A stretch of DNA of 64,000 nucleotides from Flavivirga abyssicola (GTDB lineage: Bacteria > Bacteroidota > Bacteroidia > Flavobacteriales > Flavobacteriaceae), in the NCBI RefSeq assembly GCF_030540775.2, contig NZ_CP141266.1:1475001-1539000 (forward strand), in the 5' to 3' direction. Made by a program: the position numbers and the translations under genes. This document shows, one piece after another, positions 15,942 through 24,416 of the stretch (positions are counted from its first letter, which is position 1; each line of letters starts with the position of its first letter). The notes under the pieces are model-generated. The model was not told where the DNA came from and did not search any database. It worked only from the letters and a program-made list of their open reading frames with translations.

Positions 15942-17036
15942 ATGAGCAAAGTAAGACACAATTGGACCACAAAAGAAGTTATAGGTATATACAATAAACC
16001 TTTAATGGAGCTGCTTTACGAAGCGGCAACCATTCACCGTTTGCACCATGACCCAAATGTAGTACAAGTATCCACTTTATTATCTATAAAAACAGGAGGA
16101 TGCTCAGAAGATTGTGGTTATTGTCCTCAGGCGGCACGTTATCATACCGATATTGAAGGCAATGATTTAATGTCTGTACAACAAGTAAAAGCACAAGCTT
16201 TGCGTGCAAAAGCAACTGGAAGTTCTCGTGTTTGTATGGGGGCTGCATGGCGTAATGTAAAAGATGGTGATGAGTTTGACGAAGTTTTAGAAATGGTGCG
16301 TACCATTAATAAATTAGATATGGAAGTATGTTGTACGCTTGGAATGATTACTAAAAATCAGGCACAACGATTAGCCGAAGCTGGTTTATATGCTTACAAC
16401 CATAATTTAGATTCATCTGAAGAATACTATAAAGAAGTTATATCTACAAGAGGCTATCAAGACAGGTTGGATACCATTGACAATGTACGTAAAACTAACG
16501 TTACTGTTTGCAGTGGTGGTATTATTGGTATGGGTGAAAACATAGAAGACCGTGCTGGTATGTTAGTCGCTTTATCGACCTTAAATCCGCAACCAGAATC
16601 AACTCCAATAAATGCTTTAGTAGCGGTTGAAGGTACGCCTTTAGAAAATGAGAAACCAGTTGAAATCTGGGATATGATCCGTATGGTTGCTACTACACGT
16701 ATCGTTATGCCGGAAACACAAGTGCGTTTAAGTGCTGGTAGAACCCATATGTCTAGAGAAGGACAAGCTATGTGCTTCTTTGCTGGTGCGAATTCTATTT
16801 TTGCCGGTGACAAACTATTAACAACGCCGAACCCTGACGTAAATGAAGACATGAAAATGTTTGAATTACTAGGTATGAATCCACAAAAACCATTTACTAA
16901 AAAAGTACAACCTCAAACCGTTGAAGCTAGTGATTCTCAATATGAAGCTTTAGGTGAAAAGCCTAAATGGACACGACCAGATCATACCATTGAGCGTAAC
17001 GAAATTGCAAAAGAAAAAGCTAAAACTTTAAAGTAA
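15942..17036 (+). CDS. bioB: biotin synthase
   Basis: A radical SAM enzyme that inserts sulfur into dethiobiotin. Its 364 residues are slightly longer than E. coli BioB (346) because of a charged C-terminal tail. The [4Fe-4S] cluster motif is CSEDCGYCPQ. The conserved VCMGAAWR, YNHNLDSSEEYY and TVCSGGIIGMGE stretches follow, and RLSAGRTHMSREGQA carries the Arg of the [2Fe-2S] site. It completes the biotin set with bioF, bioD and bioA, but is separated from them by about 7.7 kb of other genes. Confidence 0.95.
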   Translation: MSKVRHNWTTKEVIGIYNKPLMELLYEAATIHRLHHDPNVVQVSTLLSIKTGGCSEDCGYCPQAARYHTDIEGNDLMSVQQVKAQALRAKATGSSRVCMGAAWRNVKDGDEFDEVLEMVRTINKLDMEVCCTLGMITKNQAQRLAEAGLYAYNHNLDSSEEYYKEVISTRGYQDRLDTIDNVRKTNVTVCSGGIIGMGENIEDRAGMLVALSTLNPQPESTPINALVAVEGTPLENEKPVEIWDMIRMVATTRIVMPETQVRLSAGRTHMSREGQAMCFFAGANSIFAGDKLLTTPNPDVNEDMKMFELLGMNPQKPFTKKVQPQTVEASDSQYEALGEKPKWTRPDHTIERNEIAKEKAKTLK

Positions 17037-17114
17037 TTATATTTTTAACAGATTATCTGTTTTAAATTTTTTCTAAAGTAAGCCAACCCGCTTAAGATGC
17101 TTCATTTCAAAAAA

Positions 17115-17276
17115 TGAACTCATCTTGACTTTTTGTTTTTAACCGAAAATGAGATAAAATTTGTTCAGATGAGGCATTTTTTGAAAGGCATAGCAGTGCT
17201 AAGCATAAAAAAAGTAACAAAATATGGGCGAATTTTAGACATTTTTTAGGAAATAGAAAAAGTCAAGATGAGTTCA
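17115..17276. mobile_element. 162-bp MITE-like element with 20-bp terminal inverted repeats
   Basis: TGAACTCATCTTGACTTTTT at 17115-17134 is the exact reverse complement of 17257-17276. The 122 bases inside carry no reading frame. This is the architecture of a non-autonomous transposable element or a decayed insertion-sequence remnant. No target-site duplication is obvious: the flanks are AAAA on the left and ATTA on the right. Confidence 0.55.
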
Positions 17277-17325
17277 ATTAGAAGTGACATTCAAAAATAC
17301 TATTTTCGATTTCGTAACGTTTTTT

Positions 17326-17333
17326 TAACTTTG
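17326..17333 (+). promoter_or_regulatory. -7 box TAACTTTG
   Basis: This TAnnTTTG match lies 20 bases before the TTG start at 17354. Confidence 0.5.
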
Positions 17334-17353
17334 AAAACTAAACTATTTAAGTA

Positions 17354-18226
17354 TTGGCACTTAATCTGCAAGATATTCCTCGTGTAAAAACCATTACTAA
17401 AGCGGACTTTTTAAAATATTATTTTAATCCGCAAAAACCTATTGTTATTGAACGGTTTATAGAGGACTGGCCTGCTTACACCAAGTGGAATTTAGATTAT
17501 ATGAAAGCCATAGCTGGTAATATTACTATTCCACTTTACGATGACAGACCTGTAGATTATAAAGATGGGTTTAATGAGCCTCATGCAAAAATGAAAATGA
17601 GCGATTATATAGATTTGCTAAAAAGCGAGCCTACTAAATATCGTATTTTTCTTTGGAATGCCCTAAAAGAAATACCTGAATTACAAAAAGATTTTACCTT
17701 TCCAGATTTTGGGTTAAGACTTATGAAAGGAATTCCTATGTTGTTTTTTGGTGGCCGTGATTCGCACACTTTTATGCATTATGATATTGATTTAGCTAAT
17801 ATTTTTCATTTTCATTTTGAAGGCACCAAACAGGTTATTATGTTTAACCAAAAGCAGAGTAAATTCCTGTATAAAATTCCACATTCGTTAATTACCAGAG
17901 AAGACATCGATTTTAACAACCCAGATTTCAAAAAATGGCCCATGCTTAAAAAGGCTAGGGGTTATAAAACCGAATTAAAACATGGTGAAATTTTATACAT
18001 GCCAGAGGGCTATTGGCATTATATGCGTTATATAACACCCGGTTTTTCCATGAGTTTAAGGGCTATTGCCAGAAATCCTAAAAACTTTAGCAGAGCGATA
18101 TATAACTTATTGATTATGCGAAATTATGATAATATGATGAGACGTTTAAAAGGTCAAAAATGGATTGATTGGAAAAATGAACAGGCCATAATAAGAACAC
18201 ATGAAAACAGTAGTCTTATCGTATAA
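17354..18226 (+). CDS. JmjC/cupin-8 domain putative oxygenase
   Basis: A 290-residue protein of the cupin-8/JmjC-like Fe(II) 2-oxoglutarate oxygenase superfamily. The metal facial triad is visible: His-x-Asp in FMHYDIDLANIFHF and the distal His in MPEGYWHYMRY. The N-terminal QKPIVIERFIEDWPAY is the usual entry strand of these enzymes (KPvVirgf..wPA). The start is TTG behind a good -7 box. The C-terminus overlaps the convergent recX gene by 11 bases. The substrate is unknown; related enzymes hydroxylate proteins or RNA-associated factors. Confidence 0.82.
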   Translation: MALNLQDIPRVKTITKADFLKYYFNPQKPIVIERFIEDWPAYTKWNLDYMKAIAGNITIPLYDDRPVDYKDGFNEPHAKMKMSDYIDLLKSEPTKYRIFLWNALKEIPELQKDFTFPDFGLRLMKGIPMLFFGGRDSHTFMHYDIDLANIFHFHFEGTKQVIMFNQKQSKFLYKIPHSLITREDIDFNNPDFKKWPMLKKARGYKTELKHGEILYMPEGYWHYMRYITPGFSMSLRAIARNPKNFSRAIYNLLIMRNYDNMMRRLKGQKWIDWKNEQAIIRTHENSSLIV

Positions 18227-18692
18227 GTTCATTTGCTTTTTCGTACACTAAATCAGACTCCCAACCCTTATAAATTAAAAAATCTATTAATTTCTTTCTT
18301 TTCTTAAACTTGTTAGTTTCTTTAATTGAATTTGCCTTTTTTTCGGCTAAATCGTTGAAAACCTCGATATACTCCTCATTTTCGATTTCACTAAGTGCTT
18401 GATTTATATTAACTTTGACCACGTCTTTTTTCTTAAGTTCATAAGTTAAACGTCGTCGCCCCCAATGCTTGATTTTAAACTTGCCACTTACGAATGTTTT
18501 GGCAAAACGTTCTTCATTAAGAAAGTTATGTTCCAAAAGGTGAACGATTATCATATCTATAGCCTCAGGGATCATATTCATATTGGTTAGTTTTTGTCTA
18601 ACTTCTTGATGACAACGTTCTTGATACGCACAATAATGCTCTAATTTTTTAGTGGCCTCTTGTACCGTATATGTTTTTTTTGATAACCGCAT
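18216..18692 (-). CDS. recX: RecX regulatory protein
   Basis: A 158-residue helical protein with the three-repeat RecX pattern: YCAYQERCHQEVRQKL, then LLEHNFLNEERFAKTFVSGK, then the basic KIKHWGRRRLTYELKKK. RecX binds RecA filaments and limits their extension. The end LIDFLIYKGWESDLVYEKAN matches the third repeat. It is a stand-alone gene convergent with the JmjC gene and divergent from the T9SS cargo gene. Confidence 0.88.
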   Translation of the reverse strand: MRLSKKTYTVQEATKKLEHYCAYQERCHQEVRQKLTNMNMIPEAIDMIIVHLLEHNFLNEERFAKTFVSGKFKIKHWGRRRLTYELKKKDVVKVNINQALSEIENEEYIEVFNDLAEKKANSIKETNKFKKRKKLIDFLIYKGWESDLVYEKANELIR

Positions 18693-18751
18693 GGTTTCAA
18701 AAATAGTAATAGATAAATTAACAATAAGAATAAAAGTTTATAAAAACCAAA

Positions 18752-18780
18752 TCCACTGTACTGAACGTAGTTTAAGTATA
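18752..18780. repeat. degenerate dispersed repeat upstream of the T9SS cargo gene
   Basis: CACTGTACTGAACGTAGTTT followed by AAGTATA looks like a decayed copy of the ACTGAGCGTAGTCGAAGT-type repeat family seen elsewhere in the window. Confidence 0.35.
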
Positions 18781-18798
18781 GATTCTAAACTTAACGCC

Positions 18799-21219
18799 AT
18801 GAAAAAAATTACTCCATTGAAATCCTTTGCTTTTTTAATTATATGTTTGCTTGTAACTATTTTTGGGTATGGGCAATCAGAAATTATAATTAGTCAATAT
18901 ATTGAAACTTCATCAGGCACTACACCCAAAGGAATTGAAATATTCAATGTTTCTGGAATAGACATTACATTTTCTGTAACAAATAATTTACAAATATCTC
19001 AAGGAGTTAATGGCGGAGCATGTGCTAATATCCCAGGTATCAATATTACATCTGGAACCTTACGAGCTAATGAAGTATGGGTAATAGGAACGACTGATTT
19101 GACTACTTTTACAAATACAAATGGTTTGAATTTATCAGGAACTACCGATTTTAACTTTAGTTTTAATGGTAATGACGCTTTACAACTTTATTTGGGAGCT
19201 GTTCTACAAGATGAATTTGGAACATGTGGAAATAACCCAGGAAGTGCTTGGTCTGGAAGTGGTGTGACTACTGCTAACAATAATTTACAGATTCTGAATG
19301 GATTATGTGATGGTGATATTGATGGATGGACGGATCCAAGCGAACGATTTAGTCAAATAGCAAATGGGTTAACCATGACTGGTTTTGGTAATGCCCCTGC
19401 CTCTTGTTTTTCATGTTCTTCTCCAACTGTAACATGGACTTCGGGTGCTTGGTCGCCAGTTAGCGGACCAACAATAAATACACCTGTTATTATTGCAGAA
19501 AACTACGACACCAGTACAGGAAGTTTTAGAGCATGTAGCTTAATGGTAAATAATAATTCAACATTAACTGTAAATGATAATACATATATTGAAATTCAGA
19601 ATGGTATTACAGTAAATGCTGGAAGCAGTATTAATGTGAGGCCTTATGGTTCTGTTGTACAAAACAATGATTTGGGAGCAATTACTAATGATGGGACTAT
19701 GGAAGTTGTAAAAACGACTTCTCTATTAGGCGCTTGGTATGAATATACATATTGGAGCTCTCCAGTATCTGGCACAACTATAGGTAGTGCTTTAGATGAA
19801 TCTGATGTTGCAAGACGGTTTTCGTTTAATGCCGCTAATTTTGAAGATTCCACAATGGAAACTGGAAATAATAATGCAACTGTCCCTGGACAAGATGACA
19901 TTGATGACAATGATGATGATTGGACTTTTGTTAATGGAGCAACGGTAATGACGCCAGGAGTTGGTTATGCTTCTGTACACGAAGAAAGTGTATTTGTTGG
20001 TCCTGGATCTCCACCATACCGATTTGACTATACATTTACGGGGGATTTTAATAATGGAGTTATTTCTGTTCCCGTAGTTAGAAATGATGGTTCTACACTG
20101 GACAACAACTGGAATTTTATTGGAAACCCTTATCCTTCAGCAATTAGCATTTCTGATTTTTTCACTCAAAACATCTACAATGCAGCAACAAACGCAACAG
20201 GGACATTAGAAGGCGCTATTTATTTTTGGTCACAAAACACACCTCCTTCCAATACAAATAATGGTAATCAACAATTAAATTTTGCAACCTCAGATTATGC
20301 TATGCATAATGGTACAGGTGGGACAGCTGGAGGAGATGGTGTCATTCCCAATGGATTCATTCCTTCAGGTCAGGGATTTTTCGTTTCGTATTCTCAAGCC
20401 AGACCATCTAGTTCTGGAAATGTTATTTTTAATAATTCGATGCGTGGTATTACTAACAATAATAGTCAATTCTTTAAAAACGCTAATTCAAAAAAGAATA
20501 TTAGCAGTAGTTCTAATGTTAATAAAATATGGGTTGATCTAACAAGCGATAATGGTGTATATAATCAAATTTTAGTGGGTTATGTAGATGGTGCTTCAGA
20601 CAATGATGATGGTACTTTTTATGATACACATAAAATTGTAGCACCGAAAACATATGCAGCTCTATATTCAAATATTGAAAACTCAGATAAAAAATTTGCT
20701 ATACAAGGGAAACATGTAAATAGCATTAACAATAACGAAGTTATTAAGCTTGGCTTTAAAACTATTATTGATGTTGCTACTTTATACAAACTATCTTTAG
20801 CGAATTTTCAAGGAGACTTCTTAACTAATAATTCGATTTATTTAAAAGATAATTTATTAAATAAACTACATAATTTATCTACATCTGATTATTCATTCAC
20901 ATCAGATGTTGGCGAATTTAACGACCGCTTTGAAATTGTATTCGATGCCAATGCGTTATCTGTAGATAATATTGCTATAGACGACAACAGCCTTAGCATT
21001 ATTGAATTAGAGAATGACCATGTTCAATTTAAAACCTCAAATAGCCTAAACATTAAAACAGTAGCCATATTTGATCTTTTAGGAAGGCAATTATATAATT
21101 TTGAAGGGCAAAAAAATTCTGAGACTTACAGACTTTCTAATTTAAATAGTACTATTTACATGGCTCAAGTAACATTATCTAATGGTACAGTAATTACAAA
21201 AAAAGCAGTAAAAAAATAA
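18799..21219 (+). CDS. lamin-tail-domain protein with T9SS sorting signal
   Basis: About 806 residues from the ATG at 18799 (an in-frame TTG at 18652 would put 49 unlikely residues before the signal peptide). The signal peptide KKITPLKSFAFLIICLLVTI is followed by a lamin-tail domain (SEIIISQYIETSSGTTPKGI, then DEFGTCGNNPG). A long beta-rich middle region has Asp/Asn-rich stretches. The last 75 residues (VAIFDLLGRQLYNFEG and YMAQVTLSNGTVITKKAVKK) are a type A type IX secretion C-terminal domain. It is therefore probably a cell-surface or released protein. The window also holds the T9SS accessory gene porZ. Confidence 0.85.
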   Translation: MKKITPLKSFAFLIICLLVTIFGYGQSEIIISQYIETSSGTTPKGIEIFNVSGIDITFSVTNNLQISQGVNGGACANIPGINITSGTLRANEVWVIGTTDLTTFTNTNGLNLSGTTDFNFSFNGNDALQLYLGAVLQDEFGTCGNNPGSAWSGSGVTTANNNLQILNGLCDGDIDGWTDPSERFSQIANGLTMTGFGNAPASCFSCSSPTVTWTSGAWSPVSGPTINTPVIIAENYDTSTGSFRACSLMVNNNSTLTVNDNTYIEIQNGITVNAGSSINVRPYGSVVQNNDLGAITNDGTMEVVKTTSLLGAWYEYTYWSSPVSGTTIGSALDESDVARRFSFNAANFEDSTMETGNNNATVPGQDDIDDNDDDWTFVNGATVMTPGVGYASVHEESVFVGPGSPPYRFDYTFTGDFNNGVISVPVVRNDGSTLDNNWNFIGNPYPSAISISDFFTQNIYNAATNATGTLEGAIYFWSQNTPPSNTNNGNQQLNFATSDYAMHNGTGGTAGGDGVIPNGFIPSGQGFFVSYSQARPSSSGNVIFNNSMRGITNNNSQFFKNANSKKNISSSSNVNKIWVDLTSDNGVYNQILVGYVDGASDNDDGTFYDTHKIVAPKTYAALYSNIENSDKKFAIQGKHVNSINNNEVIKLGFKTIIDVATLYKLSLANFQGDFLTNNSIYLKDNLLNKLHNLSTSDYSFTSDVGEFNDRFEIVFDANALSVDNIAIDDNSLSIIELENDHVQFKTSNSLNIKTVAIFDLLGRQLYNFEGQKNSETYRLSNLNSTIYMAQVTLSNGTVITKKAVKK

Positions 21220-21245
21220 AAAAAGAAACTCAAAAAATAACATCA

Positions 21246-21282
21246 AACACCACAGCATAATTTGCTCGTGGTGTTTTTTTTA
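21246..21282 (+). terminator. rho-independent terminator of the T9SS cargo gene
   Basis: AACACCAC (21246-21253) pairs with GTGGTGTT (21268-21275), extended by AGC/GCT inside, and is followed by a run of T to about 21281. It lies 26 bases after the cargo gene's stop and abuts the end of the convergent TonB receptor gene. Confidence 0.85.
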
Positions 21283-23691
21283 CAGGCTATATTTTAAAGA
21301 CACAATAAGGTTTCTCCCTGCCGCTGCAATTCCCGAAGAATATGTTTTATAACGTTGGTCTGTAATGTTTTCTAAACTAGCTGTAACCGTAGCTGAATTA
21401 CTTATTTTACATTGTGCTCTAAAATTGAATGTATACCAAGAGGGACTATACGGATCTCCATTAGCATCTAGTGCATAGATATAGTCTTTTTCAACTTCAG
21501 AAGGTGCCAATTGATTAAAAGAAAGTTCGCTATTATAATTTGCAAACATATCTAGCTTTAGTCCTTTAGATGTCCAAACTAAATGTGTATTTCCAAAATT
21601 AGGTGCCACATGACGAATAGGAACTTCTATGCCATCATCTTCTTCTGTTCCTCCTATAATACTATATTGAGACGTCAAATCAATGTGATTTGTAATCGCT
21701 GCCTTTAAACCAATCTCAAAGCCATAAATCCATGCTTTTGATGCATTTTGTATTGCCTGCACATTACTCAATTCGCCATCATAAACAATCTCTGTATTAC
21801 CATTTAAATTATAATCTCTTCGGACTAAAGCATTGTCTAAATAAGTGTAATACGTACTCATATCTAAGATAAACTTCCTATTAAAATCTAGTTTAAACCC
21901 TAATTCACCTCCATAGGCATACTCTGGCCTTAAACTTTCATTAGGAACAACTACCGAACCTGGTTCGGAATCAAAGACTTTACCAATATCATCAATATTA
22001 GGAGCTCTAAAAGCAGAAGATGCATTAAATTTCCATTGTATGGTTCTATTTGGCGACCACCTAATACCTGCTGTTCCAGTAAGTGCTCCTGCTTCGTTTT
22101 TAGATGATTGGAAAGGTAAATTTAAAAACGCATTGTTTTCTCTAAAATCAGCCTTGGAAACAATATGATTAAAGCGTAAACCAGATTGAAAAACAAACTG
22201 AGTATTTGGTTTATACTTAATGCTAGAATATACTGCAGCTGATTGCCAACTAGCCCCGTTTGGATATCTGGAGACAGAAGCCAAGCTTGTATTATTAGAT
22301 ATATCCTCTTCTTTACCTTGAGACATGACTTTATTATAAACATATTCTAGCCCATAAAAAAACTCCGTTTTGGGACTCAATGTTTTTTCTAAATCCAAAT
22401 TAAAAGAATAGGCATCTACAGCTTCTTCTCTAACATTTCTTATAGTGGATTGAAAATCTCTGTCTAATCTACTTTCTTGAAAATTTTGATATGCCAAAGT
22501 CACCTTGATTTGATCATGCAAATTAGAGTTACTACTTAATTTGGTAACCTGCAGATTAGACATAAACCACTTCTGGGGTCCATAATCCCATTCAGCAGAA
22601 CGCAAGACATTATTTCTATACCTTATTAAACGATCGTATCTGGGAATATTGGACGTTCTAGTATAGTATAACCCTAAATCGAAACTTAGATTTTTATAAG
22701 GTTCATAACGAACTTTTTGCAGAATATTTAATTGGTCATAACCTGAAGATTTTTGAACTCGCGGATCTTTATTTTCGACTATAAAATCCCCTGTATTAGA
22801 GGCCAGAACATATTCAGGTCTTAAATAATCATCAGGTCCATTTTTACCCATTTTTAAATCTTCAAAACTCGTGTAACTACCATTAGTTACAAAAGCCCAT
22901 TTTTTATACCCCAAATTAAAATCGAAATGTCCCGTTTTTTCATCACTAGCCGATGCATATCTTGCTATAATATTTGATTTAAACAGTAATGTGTCCGAGT
23001 AAGACAATTTTGGCTTCTGTGTATAAAAACTCATAACACCTCCAATGGCATCACTTCCATAAATCACAGAACCCGACCCCAAAGTAACTTCCGTATTTTG
23101 CACAGAAAAAGGATCAATAGCAATAACATTTTGTAAATTCCCTCCTCTAAAAATGGCATTATTCATTCTAACTCCGTCAACAGTAATTAACAATCTATTA
23201 GTAGAAAACCCTCTAATCATAGGGCTTCCTCCTCCTAATTGACTTTTTTGAATAAAAACTTTCCCTGTATTTTCTAACAAATCAGCACTTGTTTGCGGGT
23301 TTGAGAATTGTACGCTTGCGCTACTTACACTAACTATTTTTTGTGGAATGTCTCTTTTATTTTGTTCAAATTTTGAAGCAGAAATAACAATCTCTTCTAA
23401 ACCATGCGTATTAGAACTTAAATAAACTCTATTTGATTTTCCCAACTGAAGTTTAGTTATCTTTTTTAAAATATGTGATAAATGTTTAAAGTAAATTATT
23501 TCGGTATCAGAAAATTTACTTAAGTCTGCTTCTCCTCTAAAATTAGTAACAACACTTTCTGACTTGTCTACATTATATATAGCTACTCCAAAAATAGGCT
23601 CTTTTGTAAGCTCACTAAAAACCTTTATGTTCTGTGCTCGAGAAGATATAGAAACAAGTAAAAAGAAGAAAACTGTGTAAAAAAACTTCAT
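21280..23691 (-). CDS. TonB-dependent receptor, hemoglobin/transferrin/heme type
   Basis: An 803-residue outer-membrane receptor. A signal peptide (MKFFYTVFFFLLVSISSRAQ) is followed by a short carboxypeptidase-regulatory-like domain (residues 21-95), the plug with MIRGFSTNRLLITVDGVRMN and GSGSVIYGSDAIGGVMSF, and a beta-barrel ending in LIVSLKYSL. The plug sequence (NNAIFRGGNLQNVIAIDPF) is that of the hemoglobin/transferrin/lactoferrin receptor group, so heme uptake is the likely role. No hmu or other transport gene adjoins it, so the ligand is unproven. It lies 5 bases after recO on the same strand. Confidence 0.87.
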   Translation of the reverse strand: MKFFYTVFFFLLVSISSRAQNIKVFSELTKEPIFGVAIYNVDKSESVVTNFRGEADLSKFSDTEIIYFKHLSHILKKITKLQLGKSNRVYLSSNTHGLEEIVISASKFEQNKRDIPQKIVSVSSASVQFSNPQTSADLLENTGKVFIQKSQLGGGSPMIRGFSTNRLLITVDGVRMNNAIFRGGNLQNVIAIDPFSVQNTEVTLGSGSVIYGSDAIGGVMSFYTQKPKLSYSDTLLFKSNIIARYASASDEKTGHFDFNLGYKKWAFVTNGSYTSFEDLKMGKNGPDDYLRPEYVLASNTGDFIVENKDPRVQKSSGYDQLNILQKVRYEPYKNLSFDLGLYYTRTSNIPRYDRLIRYRNNVLRSAEWDYGPQKWFMSNLQVTKLSSNSNLHDQIKVTLAYQNFQESRLDRDFQSTIRNVREEAVDAYSFNLDLEKTLSPKTEFFYGLEYVYNKVMSQGKEEDISNNTSLASVSRYPNGASWQSAAVYSSIKYKPNTQFVFQSGLRFNHIVSKADFRENNAFLNLPFQSSKNEAGALTGTAGIRWSPNRTIQWKFNASSAFRAPNIDDIGKVFDSEPGSVVVPNESLRPEYAYGGELGFKLDFNRKFILDMSTYYTYLDNALVRRDYNLNGNTEIVYDGELSNVQAIQNASKAWIYGFEIGLKAAITNHIDLTSQYSIIGGTEEDDGIEVPIRHVAPNFGNTHLVWTSKGLKLDMFANYNSELSFNQLAPSEVEKDYIYALDANGDPYSPSWYTFNFRAQCKISNSATVTASLENITDQRYKTYSSGIAAAGRNLIVSLKYSL

Positions 23692-23696
23692 GCTTT

Positions 23697-24416
23697 TTAA
23701 TTAAAAACCTGATTAAATATCTGTAACGATTTAGGTGTTTTAAAACTACCCAAATGTAATTCAAAATATAGCAATATCATACTTAAAAATGATTGTCTTT
23801 GTCTTGCATTAATCTGCACTGTAGACAATGCATCAAATGTTGTGCCTAATAGTTGTTTTAAAAGTGTTAAATTTTCTCCAGATATAGTATATCTATCTTG
23901 TGATTTTATTTCGAATTTACCTTCATTCAAATTAAAAAAAGGATAGTCTATATTTTTTGTGTCAGGATAAAATCCTAAATACCTTGTTAAATTAAGCAAA
24001 AATAATAAATGAAAATTTGAATATTCAGAATGTGTATCTAGCCATAATAATGTCGTTTCTATATAACTATAAAGTGTTTCGTTTTTTTCTTCTTCTTTTA
24101 GTGTATTCGACAACACTTCAGATAAAAACATAACGATAGAACTCTTTAAAACATTAGAGTGCAAACTTGTATAAATCGTATTCAACTTCGTTTCTTTAAT
24201 GGTTTGTAACGATCTGTTATTTTTATATAAAAAAACGAGTTGTAATTGTGAAAGTAACTGAAAGTAAGCTATTTTAGAATGTCCTTTTTTACTTTTTAAA
24301 ACACCTCTTAATAAAAAACTTACAATGCCTAATTGCTCAGTATAGCATCTTACTATTAAATCATTATCCCTATACTTTAATTTAGATAAAACTATGGCAT
24401 TTGTTGCAATTAACAT
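23697..24416 (-). CDS. recO: DNA repair protein RecO
   Basis: A 239-residue protein with the N-terminal OB fold (ATNAIVLSKLKYRDNDLIVR, then LGIVSFLLRGVLKSKKGHSK) followed by a helical domain. It works with RecF and RecR to load RecA on gapped DNA. No CxxC zinc motif is present in the C-terminal half, unlike Deinococcus RecO. Its ATG overlaps the porZ stop by one base (TAATG). The recO-porZ neighbourhood is common in flavobacteria. Confidence 0.9.
   Translation of the reverse strand: MLIATNAIVLSKLKYRDNDLIVRCYTEQLGIVSFLLRGVLKSKKGHSKIAYFQLLSQLQLVFLYKNNRSLQTIKETKLNTIYTSLHSNVLKSSIVMFLSEVLSNTLKEEEKNETLYSYIETTLLWLDTHSEYSNFHLLFLLNLTRYLGFYPDTKNIDYPFFNLNEGKFEIKSQDRYTISGENLTLLKQLLGTTFDALSTVQINARQRQSFLSMILLYFELHLGSFKTPKSLQIFNQVFN

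Larger units (their letters stand above)
17037..17353. other. 318-base intergenic region after bioB
   Basis: No open reading frame is credible here. The region is occupied mostly by the 162-base inverted-repeat element at 17115-17276. Its left flank (17090-17115) has a further small hairpin-like stretch, and its right end holds the promoter of the JmjC gene. Confidence 0.6.

Noticed and set aside
18652-18798. TTG start adding 49 residues to the T9SS cargo protein
   Set aside because: It would overlap recX and bury the signal peptide; the ATG at 18799 begins a clean signal sequence.
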